DNA of 64,000 nucleotides from Candidatus Rifleibacteriota bacterium (GTDB lineage Bacteria > Vulcanimicrobiota > Xenobia > Xenobiales > Xenobiaceae), in the NCBI GenBank assembly GCA_900772775.1, contig CAAGRW010000043.1, forward strand, positions 1 through 64,000, read 5' to 3'. Positions 44,932 to 52,611 of this stretch are shown in pieces. Position 1 is the first letter of the stretch; every line of letters starts with the position of its first letter. The translations under genes and the position numbers were made by a program. The notes under the pieces were generated by a model. That model searched no databases and had not been told where the DNA came from. It saw only the letters and a list, made by a program, of their open reading frames with translations.

Positions 44932-46386
44932 ATGGATTCTGCTGCTGATAAAAAATCAAAGCCCCGTGCCAAATTGCCCTCTTGGATGATAGAAGAAGAG
45001 CCTGAAGTACAAGAGGAAGTGGTACTTTCACCCAAAGTGGCTGAGGCGGCCCCCTCTGTCGCTTCTGTGGAGAATGAAGATGTACTTTTGGGAGCTCCTA
45101 ACGCTTCTTACGCTGCCGAATCTGATGATTTTTGCACGCCTTCGTCTCCTCTGGGAACTCTGAATGAAGTTGAGGTGCCGCCTGGTTTTACCTCGATAGC
45201 CGACCATGAAATAAAGGAAGCTCCCCTGAGCGCTGCTCCAAAGGCCTCTGAAGCAAAAGAGGCGACCGAGTCTACCAAAGAAGCTGCTAAAGAATCTGCT
45301 GTTCCGCAGAGCCAAGAAGAAACAAATGACGATCCCAAAGTGGCCAGAATCAAAGCTGATATGGCCGAATTGGAGAAAGTTGTCAACAGTTTAGAATTTT
45401 TGTCTTATCTCAAACCTCGTTTAAACCGTATTCGCAAAAGCGGCTGTGAGGTCGGCGACTTAGTGGGGCTTTATCGTATGGCCTCTCAAGTTATGCTGGA
45501 AAATATGCAACGCCAGACAGAGATAATGAAGCGCAATAAAGCCGAGTACGAACGCCAAATGCGTCAGCTTCAAGAAGAGGTTCTTTTTGAGCAATCTAGT
45601 GCTCTAGTTACAGGTAAAGCTCCCACGAAAAAATCTTATGCTTCCCAGCGTTTGGCTGCTGCCGCCGAAGCGGCTGGTGTGTGTGTTAGCGCCGCAACTG
45701 GACAAAGCGCCCCAACTTCAGCTCCCGAACAGCCGAAGCCGACTTCTGAAGCTAAGCCTGAAGAAAACGCTCCGGATAATAACGCTATAGCTGCTTTGCG
45801 CCGACAAATGGAATATAAGGACAGCTTGTTGCTCAAAGCTCGCTTGGAAGCTGAAGATGCCGAAAAGCGTTGCGAAAAGATGGCTCAGGATGTCGCCAAT
45901 ATTAAGGCTCGTCTGGAAAAAGATCTTAAACTTAAGAGCCAGAAGGCCAAAGAAGCACTTTTTAATCGTTTGTTGCCGGTCATGGACAGCTTTGATGGCG
46001 CCTTGAAGTCGGCTTCTGATACGCAAGATTCGTCCAGTTTATTGGCTGGCTTAAAACAAATTCACAGTCAATTGCTCGATTGCTGCCAAGCTGAAGGTTT
46101 AGAAGCTATAGAAACTGATGGCCGTCCCTTTGATCCCAACTTCCATGAAGCTATGGGCCATGTAAAAACTAACGCTGTGCCCGAAGATTGTATCTATGAT
46201 GAGTTGCGTCGCGGTTATATGCTTGATGGCAAGTTGTTGCGCGCTTCCATGGTACGTTTAGCTAGCCCAGATCCTGATGCTCCATCATCAACTGAAGTTG
46301 AAGCCAACTCTGCTTCGGTTGAAGCAGAACCTACCGAAGCCGAAGCAAAGCCTGCTGAATCTGAAGCTGAAGTTGAATCCAAGTAG
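44932..46386 (+). CDS. grpE: GrpE nucleotide exchange factor with very long N-terminal extension
   Basis: 484 residues against about 200 for usual GrpE. The true GrpE part starts near residue 290: a long helix with heptads, then LLPVMDSFDGAL, DPNFHEAMGHVKT and RRGYMLDGKLLRASMVRLA. It releases ADP from DnaK. The first 290 residues are acidic low-complexity sequence plus a second helical, coiled-coil-like segment (residues 145-225) and the motif EVPPGF at 81-86, which also occurs twice in the protein at 5298-5948. The tail after residue 450 is Glu/Ala/Ser-rich. GAGGAG precedes the ATG. dnaK lies 387 bases downstream. Confidence 0.9.
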   Translation: MDSAADKKSKPRAKLPSWMIEEEPEVQEEVVLSPKVAEAAPSVASVENEDVLLGAPNASYAAESDDFCTPSSPLGTLNEVEVPPGFTSIADHEIKEAPLSAAPKASEAKEATESTKEAAKESAVPQSQEETNDDPKVARIKADMAELEKVVNSLEFLSYLKPRLNRIRKSGCEVGDLVGLYRMASQVMLENMQRQTEIMKRNKAEYERQMRQLQEEVLFEQSSALVTGKAPTKKSYASQRLAAAAEAAGVCVSAATGQSAPTSAPEQPKPTSEAKPEENAPDNNAIAALRRQMEYKDSLLLKARLEAEDAEKRCEKMAQDVANIKARLEKDLKLKSQKAKEALFNRLLPVMDSFDGALKSASDTQDSSSLLAGLKQIHSQLLDCCQAEGLEAIETDGRPFDPNFHEAMGHVKTNAVPEDCIYDELRRGYMLDGKLLRASMVRLASPDPDAPSSTEVEANSASVEAEPTEAEAKPAESEAEVESK

Positions 46387-46405
46387 GTAAAGTGCTTTTG
46401 CCTAG

Positions 46406-46435
46406 CTAGATTGTTAATAAAACATAACAATCTAG
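46406..46435 (+). terminator. hairpin after grpE
   Basis: Perfect 11-bp stem CTAGATTGTTA/TAACAATCTAG with an 8-base loop, 19 bases after the grpE stop. It lacks a T-run, so it may stabilise the mRNA 3' end or terminate only partly. Confidence 0.5.
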
Positions 46436-46752
46436 TCAATTTATCGTCAAAAGGCCAAGATCTGGGCTATCTGGTTTAGAATGTGGCAAAGGTAAAAGCT
46501 AGGTTCTGTTGAACGGCAGGAGAGCTGTAGGCGTCGTGTTTTGTTCTTATAGGTGCGCGGCTGCAGCTTTCGGCGACAAATTTGAGTGGATGCGGATTGG
46601 AAGTTTCCCTTGCGGGAAGGCTCAAGTGTGGTATTGCTTTTGCAAAAGCAAAAAGCTTAGGCCTCCGTGGTTCGGAGTACGTTCACGCCGGAGAAATACA
46701 TCAAAATTATAAAAAACTCTGCGTCTAAGCGCGGAGTTATTGTACGCTTGTA

Positions 46753-46767
46753 TTCGGAGGTTCCGGA
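46753..46767 (+). promoter_or_regulatory. hairpin covering the dnaK Shine-Dalgarno sequence
   Basis: TTCGGA (46753-46758) can pair with TCCGGA (46762-46767; one T-G pair) around a 3-base loop, placing GGAGG (46756-46760) partly in the stem. Such masking would suit thermal control of a heat-shock gene; prediction by eye only. Confidence 0.35.
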
Positions 46768-46773
46768 AAGAAT

Positions 46774-48645
46774 ATGGCAGGCAAGATTGTCGGTATTGAC
46801 CTGGGTACGACCAACTCAGTAGTATCTATCGTTGAGGGTGGTCAACCTATTGTTATCCCCAGTGCAGAAGGGGATTATCTTTTCCCATCAGTAGTAGGTT
46901 TTTCCAAGACCGGCGAGCGCTTGGTCGGCTCTGTCGCTAAGCGTCAGGCTGTTTCTAACCCAGATCGCACGATTATTTCAATTAAGCGTTATATGGGCAC
47001 CGATCATAAAACGATAATTGACGACAAGCAGTACAGCCCTCAAGAAATATCGGCCATGATTTTGCAAAAGATCAAAGCCGACGCCGAAGCTTATTTGGGC
47101 TTCCCCATTGAGCAAGCTGTCATTACGGTTCCGGCTTATTTCTCTGACTCAGAACGCCAGGCCACTAAAGATGCAGGTACTATTGCCGGTTTAGAAGTTT
47201 TGCGTATTATCAACGAGCCTACAGCTTCTTGTATGGCTTATGGTTTGACTAAAAATGACGACGATTCTTCCGACAAAACCGAAACTGTTTTGGTATGGGA
47301 CTTAGGCGGCGGAACGTTCGATGTTTCCATCGTAGAAATCGGCGGCGGCTTAGTAGAAGTAAAAGCTACGGCCGGTGACTCCCACTTAGGTGGTGACGAC
47401 TGGGACCAGCGCATTATGGATTGGCTGGCTGAAGAGTTTAAGAACCAGAACAACATCGACTTGCGCACCGATCGTTTGGCTATGCAACGCTTAAAAGAAG
47501 CTTCCGAAAATGCCAAAATTAAGCTCTCCACCGATACAACTACCCGTATCAATTTGCCCTTTATCGCTGCTGACGCTACCGGCCCCAAACACCTTGACGT
47601 CGAACTCACCCGCGTGAAGTTCCAAGAGCTGACCGCCGATTTGGTAGCTAGATGCGAAGAACCGGCCAAGAGAGCTTTGACCGACTCCGGTTTAGGCATC
47701 CATCAGATTAACAAAGTTTTGTTAGTCGGTGGTTCTACGCGTATGCCCGCCGTACAAGACAAAGTTCGTTCTCTCTTTAACAAAGAGCCTTCCCGCGAAA
47801 TTGACCCGGACAAGGTTGTGGCTATGGGTGCAGCCATTCAGGGCGCTGTTTTAGCCGGCGAAGTAAAAGATATGGTTCTTTTGGACGTAACTTCGCTTTC
47901 TCTGGGTATTGAAACTGTAGGTGGCGTCTTCACTAAATTGATTGAGCGCAACTCTCATATCCCTTGCTCCAAAACCAGAATCTTTACTACAGCAGCCGAT
48001 GGCCAAACGGTAGTAGAAGTGCATTGCTTGCAAGGCGAGCGCGAATTGGCAGCTCACAACAAGTCTTTGGGCCGCTTCGAATTGCGCAACATTCCTCCGG
48101 CTCCACGTGGTGTGCCTCAGATCGAAGTTACTTTCGACCTCGACGCCAACGGCATCGTCAATGTCTCTGCCAAAGATTTGGCTACTGGCAACAAACAAAA
48201 GATTACTATTCAATCTCCGACCAATCTTTCTCGCGAAGAAATCGACCACATGGTCAAAGAAGCTGCCGTCTATGCTGAAGAAGACGGTCGCCGTCGTGAA
48301 GAATCTACTATTCGCAATAAGGCCAATATCGAAATCGATACTGCCGAACATACTATGCGCGATTTGGGCGAGCGTATTACTCCCGAGCATCAGAGAGCTT
48401 TGCGCGACGCTATCGATCGTTTACGTATGTCTATGCAAGCTTTCGACTTACCCAAGATCTCTGCCGATACGAAAGCTTTATCCGATCAGCTCTTTAGTAT
48501 CTCTACCGACGCCTACTATGCCCTGGAGACCGGCCGCGTAGGAGCCGAAGCCAAGAAGCCTGAAGAAACTTTGCAGGCAGAAGTTGAGGATGAACCCGCC
48601 GATGAAGATCTCTTCGGTTGGTTCGATAAAGAAGGATCTAAGTAA
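46774..48645 (+). CDS. dnaK: chaperone DnaK (Hsp70)
   Basis: 623 residues, slightly short. ATPase domain with [25 protein letters not shown] and [11 protein letters not shown]; substrate-binding domain from about residue 385; helical lid and a short acidic tail ([11 protein letters not shown]) in place of the E. coli-type tail. It works with the GrpE and DnaJ encoded on either side. The ribosome binding site GGAGG is 13 bases from the ATG and may be masked in a hairpin. An attenuator-like terminator separates it from dnaJ. Confidence 0.98.
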   Translation: MAGKIVGIDLGTTNSVVSIVEGGQPIVIPSAEGDYLFPSVVGFSKTGERLVGSVAKRQAVSNPDRTIISIKRYMGTDHKTIIDDKQYSPQEISAMILQKIKADAEAYLGFPIEQAVITVPAYFSDSERQATKDAGTIAGLEVLRIINEPTASCMAYGLTKNDDDSSDKTETVLVWDLGGGTFDVSIVEIGGGLVEVKATAGDSHLGGDDWDQRIMDWLAEEFKNQNNIDLRTDRLAMQRLKEASENAKIKLSTDTTTRINLPFIAADATGPKHLDVELTRVKFQELTADLVARCEEPAKRALTDSGLGIHQINKVLLVGGSTRMPAVQDKVRSLFNKEPSREIDPDKVVAMGAAIQGAVLAGEVKDMVLLDVTSLSLGIETVGGVFTKLIERNSHIPCSKTRIFTTAADGQTVVEVHCLQGERELAAHNKSLGRFELRNIPPAPRGVPQIEVTFDLDANGIVNVSAKDLATGNKQKITIQSPTNLSREEIDHMVKEAAVYAEEDGRRREESTIRNKANIEIDTAEHTMRDLGERITPEHQRALRDAIDRLRMSMQAFDLPKISADTKALSDQLFSISTDAYYALETGRVGAEAKKPEETLQAEVEDEPADEDLFGWFDKEGSK

Positions 48646-48682
48646 AACAGAAGACGGCAGCTTTCGGGCTGCCGCAGTGCAT

Positions 48683-48740
48683 AACGTCGGCGTCGAGGGC
48701 ATTTTTCTTTTGCAATATACCTTCGAGTCGGCGTTTTTTT
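48683..48740 (+). terminator. intrinsic terminator/attenuator between dnaK and dnaJ
   Basis: A long imperfect stem (48683-48698 with 48720-48735) of alternating C/G pairs followed by T7 (to 48740), lying 17 bases before the dnaJ start and right before its ribosome binding site. A smaller perfect hairpin CGGCAGC/GCTGCCG (48671-48674 region) precedes it. It would reduce dnaJ relative to dnaK. Confidence 0.65.
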
Positions 48741-48757
48741 GAGGAGTACCATATTTT

Positions 48758-49900
48758 ATGGCAACAAGCATCGACTATTACGAAGTATTGAACGTTTCTC
48801 GCAATGCTTCCGACCAAGAAATAAAACAAGCCTACCGCCGTTTGGTACGCAAATATCATCCTGACGTAGCCGAAGATAAAGAAAAAGCTCAGGAGGAAAT
48901 GATCAAGGTCAATGAAGCCTATGGCATTTTGTCCGATCCTGACAAACGCGCTTATTATGATAATTATGGAGAAGCTCCGGGAGCTTCCTCGGCTCGCGGA
49001 GGAGGGGGAGGCTTCGGTGGCTTTGGAGGTTTTGGCGGTTTCGGCGGCTTAGGCGACATTTTTGAAAGCTTTATGAATATGGGCGGCGGCCGTGACGATC
49101 GTCAACCCAGAAGAGGACGCGATATACGGTTAGGCGTCAAAATCAGTTTGCAAGAAGCCTATACCGGTTGCAAACGCGATATAGAATTTACCGTTCATGA
49201 AACTTGTTTAACTTGCCGTGGTAAACTGACCACCGAGCCGGATGGTATAGAGGTCTGTCCTACTTGTCACGGCGCCGGTCGGGTGCAAAAACAAATAAAC
49301 ATCGGTTTTGGTACTGTGGCTCAAGTAGTAGAGTGTCCTAATTGTGGCGGTTTAGGCAAAAAAGTTAAGAAACCGTGTCCAGAGTGCAAAGGCACCGGCT
49401 TGGTGGAAAATAAAAAACATGTTGAAATTGATATCCCAGCTGGCATAGACACCGGAAACGGTTTGCGTGTGCCCGAATGTGGAGAACCAGGCACTAATGG
49501 CGGCCCCAGAGGCAGCGTAATAGTCATGGTTGAAGTAGAGGACGATCCTCGTTTTATTCGTGAAGGGGCCGATTTAATTTACAAAAAAGACATTACCTTT
49601 ACGGAAGCAGCCCTGGGCGACAATGTTGATATCGAACAAGTTGTCGGCAAATCGGAAAAATTGGCTATACCTCCGGGCACGCAGAGTGGCTCCACTTTCA
49701 GAATCCGTGGTCGCGGTATGCCCGAATTTGGAGGCAGTCACTTCGGCGATTTGCATGTAGTAGTTCAGGTAATTGTGCCTACTAAACTTAACGACAAACA
49801 AAAACAGCTTCTGCAAGAGTTCGCTCAAGCCGGCCCTCAAGAAGCCAAAGAACCCACTAAAGGATTTTTTAGGAGGATCCATGATGCAATCTTCGGCTAG
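48758..49900 (+). CDS. dnaJ: co-chaperone DnaJ (Hsp40)
   Basis: 380 residues. J domain with YHPDVAEDKEKA near residue 33, a Gly/Phe-rich linker (75-115), a zinc domain with four Cys pairs (CLTC, CPTC, CPNC, CPEC) near 145-210, and the C-terminal substrate domains. The first zinc repeat lacks its second Gly (CLTCRGKL). GAGGAG precedes the ATG. Its last 20 bases overlap prmA. Stimulates DnaK ATPase and presents clients. Confidence 0.97.
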   Translation: MATSIDYYEVLNVSRNASDQEIKQAYRRLVRKYHPDVAEDKEKAQEEMIKVNEAYGILSDPDKRAYYDNYGEAPGASSARGGGGGFGGFGGFGGFGGLGDIFESFMNMGGGRDDRQPRRGRDIRLGVKISLQEAYTGCKRDIEFTVHETCLTCRGKLTTEPDGIEVCPTCHGAGRVQKQINIGFGTVAQVVECPNCGGLGKKVKKPCPECKGTGLVENKKHVEIDIPAGIDTGNGLRVPECGEPGTNGGPRGSVIVMVEVEDDPRFIREGADLIYKKDITFTEAALGDNVDIEQVVGKSEKLAIPPGTQSGSTFRIRGRGMPEFGGSHFGDLHVVVQVIVPTKLNDKQKQLLQEFAQAGPQEAKEPTKGFFRRIHDAIFG

Positions 49901-50762
49901 CCTGCGCGGCCTTACTTGGCAGGAATTAGAAATAACTGGCAATCCCGATATCGCTTGTGAACTCGACGCCTTCCTTACTTCGTGTCAACTGGGTGGCTGG
50001 GTAGTAGAAGCAGAAGAGCCCCAACTCTGTTGGGTAGTTTATTTACCTTGTACCGGCAATTGGGAAGAGCGCTTTAGTAAAATACTCAATGGCGTTCGCG
50101 AATTGGGTGGCGATTGCCAGTTCCGTAAAAATATTGTAGACGAAGATTGGGCCAACTGCTGGAAGCAATTCTATCATCCTATGCGCTTTGGACAGCATAT
50201 TGTTGTCTGCCCCTCCTGGGAAGAATTTAAGCCCGAAGCTGGCGATAAAGTGATCACTTTGGATCCCGGTATGGCTTTTGGCACCGGCGCTCACGCCAGC
50301 ACAGCTATGTGCTTAGAAATGCTGGAACGCGTCTATGCTAAAAATGTGCCGGATCGTATCCTTGATGTCGGTACCGGTTCTGGCATTTTGGCTATTGCCG
50401 CTCGCCTTTTGGGTAGTCGCATTATTGTCGCTTCCGATAGCGATCCTGTAGCTGTCAAAGCTGCTCGTGAAAACTTTGTGGCTAACCATTTAACTGAAGA
50501 TTGCGATCTGTTTGAATATGTCGGCGTACCTTTGGAAAAAGGACGTTTCCCTTTGGTTTGCGCCAATTTAGTGGCTTCCTTGCTCTGTCGTTTAGCGGCC
50601 GATTTGGTAAAAGCTACTTTGCCAGGCGGGCAATTGGTCTTGAGTGGTATAGTTCAGGAGCGAGCTGACGAAGTTATTGAGGCTTTTGCCGACGAAGGCG
50701 CCGAAGTTGTTGATCGTATCGATAAAGATGACTGGGTATGTCTCTTAGTGCAAGCAAAGTAG
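49881..50762 (+). CDS. prmA: ribosomal protein L11 methyltransferase
   Basis: 293 residues from ATG 49881, or 292 from the ATG next to it, which is better spaced from AGGAGG (49871-49876). A SAM-dependent enzyme trimethylating L11. Motifs: DPGMAFGTGAHASTAMCLEML near residue 130, motif I ILDVGTGSGILAIAA near 158, and the CANLVASLLC catalytic segment near 228 (N-L in place of N-I/P-P-Y). It overlaps the dnaJ end by 20 bases, and rsmE follows at 10 bases; dnaJ-prmA-rsmE is a common gene order. Confidence 0.92.
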   Translation: MMQSSASLRGLTWQELEITGNPDIACELDAFLTSCQLGGWVVEAEEPQLCWVVYLPCTGNWEERFSKILNGVRELGGDCQFRKNIVDEDWANCWKQFYHPMRFGQHIVVCPSWEEFKPEAGDKVITLDPGMAFGTGAHASTAMCLEMLERVYAKNVPDRILDVGTGSGILAIAARLLGSRIIVASDSDPVAVKAARENFVANHLTEDCDLFEYVGVPLEKGRFPLVCANLVASLLCRLAADLVKATLPGGQLVLSGIVQERADEVIEAFADEGAEVVDRIDKDDWVCLLVQAK

Positions 50763-50772
50763 AGTAAACGAT

Positions 50773-51480
50773 ATGCGCATAACTAGAGTTTTTTCTCCGC
50801 AAAAATTGAGCGTAAACTCATCTTTCGCTCTGGACAGCGATACAGGTAAGCATCTGACTCGAGTTATGCGCTTGCGCATAGGACAGGAATTTGCAGCTTT
50901 TGACAACTCCGGCGCTGAGTTCTCCTGTAGGCTTACCGAAATTGCCCGCAATGGCTCAATTAAAGCTGAGGTTCTGTCGGCTTCTTATCCCGATGTAGAA
51001 TTGTCCTGTCGCTTACGTATTTGTCTTTCTATAGTTAAAGGTGAACGCTTTGATTGGGCTGTAGAAAAGCTGACCGAACTTGGAGTGGCTGAAATTGTGC
51101 CTATCCAAACTGAATTTACGCAAGTAATAGCTCCAGCAGACAATAAGCGTGAGCGCTGGCAACGTCTGGCCGCTGGAGCCGCCGGTCAAAGTGGACGTGT
51201 CATAGTGCCGGAGATAGTTGCTCCAATGGGTTTTGCCGAAGCTTTAGCCAAATATGCTGCTGAAGAAACGTGCATTATGTTTAATTGTGGGGCTGAGTCT
51301 TTCGATCTTAAAGGTGAAGCTCTTTCGGCTTGTACAGTATTTATTGGCCCTGAAGGTGGCTTCTCTCCAGCTGAATTGCAAGAAGCTGAAGCTTGTGGTT
51401 GTCGCTTTTACAGCTTAGGCAAACGTATTTTGCGTGTAGAAACGGCGGCTCTAGCGGCTGCTTCACGCTTTGCTGTATAA
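50773..51480 (+). CDS. rsmE: 16S rRNA m3U1498 methyltransferase RsmE
   Basis: 235 residues. SPOUT-class enzyme methylating U1498 of 16S rRNA. The N-terminal PUA-like domain has HLTRVMRLRIGQ near residue 27; the knot region has TELGVAEIVPIQTEF near 103 and the C-terminal IGPEGGFSPAE and SLGKRILRVETAALAA signatures. It ends the grpE-to-rsmE stretch; the tRNA promoter follows 28 bases later. No terminator was seen between them. Confidence 0.95.
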   Translation: MRITRVFSPQKLSVNSSFALDSDTGKHLTRVMRLRIGQEFAAFDNSGAEFSCRLTEIARNGSIKAEVLSASYPDVELSCRLRICLSIVKGERFDWAVEKLTELGVAEIVPIQTEFTQVIAPADNKRERWQRLAAGAAGQSGRVIVPEIVAPMGFAEALAKYAAEETCIMFNCGAESFDLKGEALSACTVFIGPEGGFSPAELQEAEACGCRFYSLGKRILRVETAALAAASRFAV

Positions 51481-51507
51481 TTTTTTTGTAAAAAGTTCGG
51501 TCAGCTC

Positions 51508-51536
51508 TTGACATGAGCGATTCTGATCGATAAAAT
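51508..51536 (+). promoter_or_regulatory. strong sigma70-type promoter of the tRNA operon
   Basis: TTGACA (51508-51513), spacer of exactly 17, TAAAAT (51531-51536). The first tRNA starts 13 bases downstream. One of the best promoter matches in the window. Confidence 0.85.
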
Positions 51537-51549
51537 ACCTTTGTCCCGA

Positions 51550-51626
51550 GGGCGAATAGCTCAGTTGGCTAGAGCACCTGCGTCACATGCAGGGGGTCAC
51601 AGGTTCGAGTCCTGTTCCGCCCACCA
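51550..51626 (+). tRNA. tRNA-Val (anticodon CAC)
   Basis: 77 bases with CCA encoded. Cloverleaf: acceptor GGGCGAA/TCCGCCC with an A-C mismatch at the sixth pair, D arm GCTC/GAGC, anticodon stem CCTGC/GCAGG with loop GTCACAT (anticodon CAC, read GTG), T arm with TTCGAGT loop. Confidence 0.92.
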
Positions 51627-51658
51627 TTATGTGAGGGACTAAGGCAAAAGAAGAATAT

Positions 51659-51743
51659 GCGGTATGGGGGAGTGGCCTAGAGGCTTAGGGCGCTGGCCTG
51701 TCACGCCGGAGGTCGCGGGTTCGAATCCCGTCTCTCCCGCCAA
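51659..51743 (+). repeat. 85-bp direct repeat, copy 1 (tRNA-Asp unit)
   Basis: Identical to 51875-51959, covering 7 bases upstream (gcggtat), the whole tRNA-Asp and one base downstream. Indicates a recent local duplication or gene conversion. Confidence 0.9.
51666..51742 (+). tRNA. tRNA-Asp (anticodon GTC), copy 1
   Basis: 77 bases with CCA encoded. Acceptor GGGGGAG/CTCTCCC, D stem GCCT/GGGC, anticodon loop CTGTCAC (GTC), T loop TTCGAAT, discriminator G as expected for Asp. Confidence 0.95.
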
Positions 51744-51763
51744 ATATCTTCTTCTTTTTGTCT

Positions 51764-51839
51764 GCCGGGGTAGCTCAGTTGGTAGAGCATGCGACTGAAA
51801 ATTGCAGTGTCCCCAGTCCGAATCTGGGCCTCGGCACCA
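51764..51839 (+). tRNA. tRNA-Phe (anticodon GAA)
   Basis: 76 bases with CCA encoded. Acceptor GCCGGGG/CCTCGGC, D arm GCTC/GAGC, anticodon loop CTGAAAA (GAA), discriminator A. The T loop reads TCCGAAT: C replaces the near-universal U55. Confidence 0.92.
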
Positions 51840-51874
51840 CCAAAATGGGCGCAAGCTTGTTTTGAAAGAACGCA

Positions 51875-51959
51875 GCGGTATGGGGGAGTGGCCTAGAGGC
51901 TTAGGGCGCTGGCCTGTCACGCCGGAGGTCGCGGGTTCGAATCCCGTCTCTCCCGCCAA
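51875..51959 (+). repeat. 85-bp direct repeat, copy 2 (tRNA-Asp unit)
   Basis: Second identical copy of the 51659-51743 unit; sequences diverge immediately outside on both sides. Confidence 0.9.
51882..51958 (+). tRNA. tRNA-Asp (anticodon GTC), copy 2
   Basis: 77 bases, identical to the first tRNA-Asp, with CCA encoded. Last tRNA before the operon terminator. Confidence 0.95.
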
Positions 51960-51977
51960 GTATATATGCGAATAAAG

Positions 51978-52008
51978 AACGCTTAGCATTCGTGCTGGGC
52001 GTTTTTTT
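51978..52008 (+). terminator. intrinsic terminator of the tRNA operon
   Basis: An 11-bp stem AACGCTTAGCA/TGCTGGGCGTT (two G-T pairs) with a TTCG loop, followed by a run of T. Confidence 0.93.
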
Positions 52009-52146
52009 TATTTTTATATTTTTGTCTACCTGACTGCTTGGGGTTAATTGTGTTCTTAGGCAGGAAGCCTCTTTTTAAGCAAAGAAGGGGAAGGGGTTGT
52101 TTTTGCTAATTGATAAGATTAGTAACTAATCGGAGGAATGTTTAAC

Positions 52147-52518
52147 GTGACTTTATCGAGTGGACTCAGACAGATAACCGAACACACGCCGGTTATTGCA
52201 GTAATACGTCACATCCTTAAGAAGCAGGAAGCTCCCATTACAGTGCGCGATCTCACTGCTCAGGTAATAGATGCTTGGGGACGCGATTTCCCTCAGAATC
52301 CCTATGTAGACTACTGCTTAGTTTATAAATTAGCCGTCGGTATCTTAAACTGTCAGGAGAAATACGATAATTTGCCTAACGGAGCTCCGATTTTCTTAGA
52401 GCGCGAGCAAGCTGACAGCGATCCTATCATGGTCAATCCTCGTATGAATAGCATTATTCTTAATGAAATTGCCGATGATTTAGCCGACATTATGCTTGTC
52501 TACAAGGAGCGCTTCTAG
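52147..52518 (+). CDS. small unrecognised protein upstream of recA
   Basis: 123 residues from a GTG at 52147, 10 bases after GGAGG (52132-52136); the ATG at 52138 is only one base from that site and so a poor start. The first half looks like a winged-helix-type segment (VIRHILKKQEAPITVRDLTAQVIDAWG). No signal peptide or membrane segment. No family recognised. recA follows after 93 bases in the same direction, which contain no terminator, so co-transcription is possible, but no SOS role can be claimed. Confidence 0.7.
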   Translation: MTLSSGLRQITEHTPVIAVIRHILKKQEAPITVRDLTAQVIDAWGRDFPQNPYVDYCLVYKLAVGILNCQEKYDNLPNGAPIFLEREQADSDPIMVNPRMNSIILNEIADDLADIMLVYKERF

Positions 52519-52611
52519 TCAATAGGACTTCTCTCTGGTTCTTAAATTGTTCCATTTTTTGGGATAATTGAAATTGGGGGGATTATAAAAAATATACGGA
52601 GGGGTCTTTAT

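Larger units (their letters stand above)
46387..46773 (+). other. 387-base structured leader/intergenic region before dnaK
   Basis: No convincing gene. It holds a perfect 11-bp hairpin after grpE, then a chain of inverted repeats: 46523-46532 with 46559-46568; TTGAG/CTCAA (46582-46625) enclosing TTCCC/GGGAA; an 18-base perfect palindrome 46634-46651; CTCCG/CGGAG (46663-46677); and AACTCTGCG/CGCGGAGTT (46715-46738). The density of stems suggests a structured RNA or leader, but I recognise no known family (not SRP RNA, tmRNA or RNase P by their conserved motifs). No CIRCE element is present. Confidence 0.5.

Noticed and set aside
46509..46712. 67-codon open frame upstream of dnaK
   Set aside because: Cys/Arg-rich composition, poor start context and overlap with the hairpin-rich region; more likely structured RNA than protein.
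46387..46773. CIRCE element or known RNA (SRP RNA, tmRNA, RNase P) upstream of dnaK
   Set aside because: No TTAGCACTC-N9-GAGTGCTAA and none of the conserved core sequences of these RNAs.
47851..48390. 179-codon minus-strand frame inside dnaK
   Set aside because: Fully covered by the certain dnaK gene on the other strand; composition mirrors its codon bias.
51639..51989. Minus-strand open frame of 116 codons with repeated LAGETGFEPATSG-type peptide
   Set aside because: It is the antisense of the two tRNA-Asp genes, a well-known spurious translation; the repeat comes from the tRNA duplication.
52519..52611. Possible LexA box before recA
   Set aside because: GGTTCTTAAATTGTTCC has two direct GTTC words but is not the palindrome needed for either LexA type.
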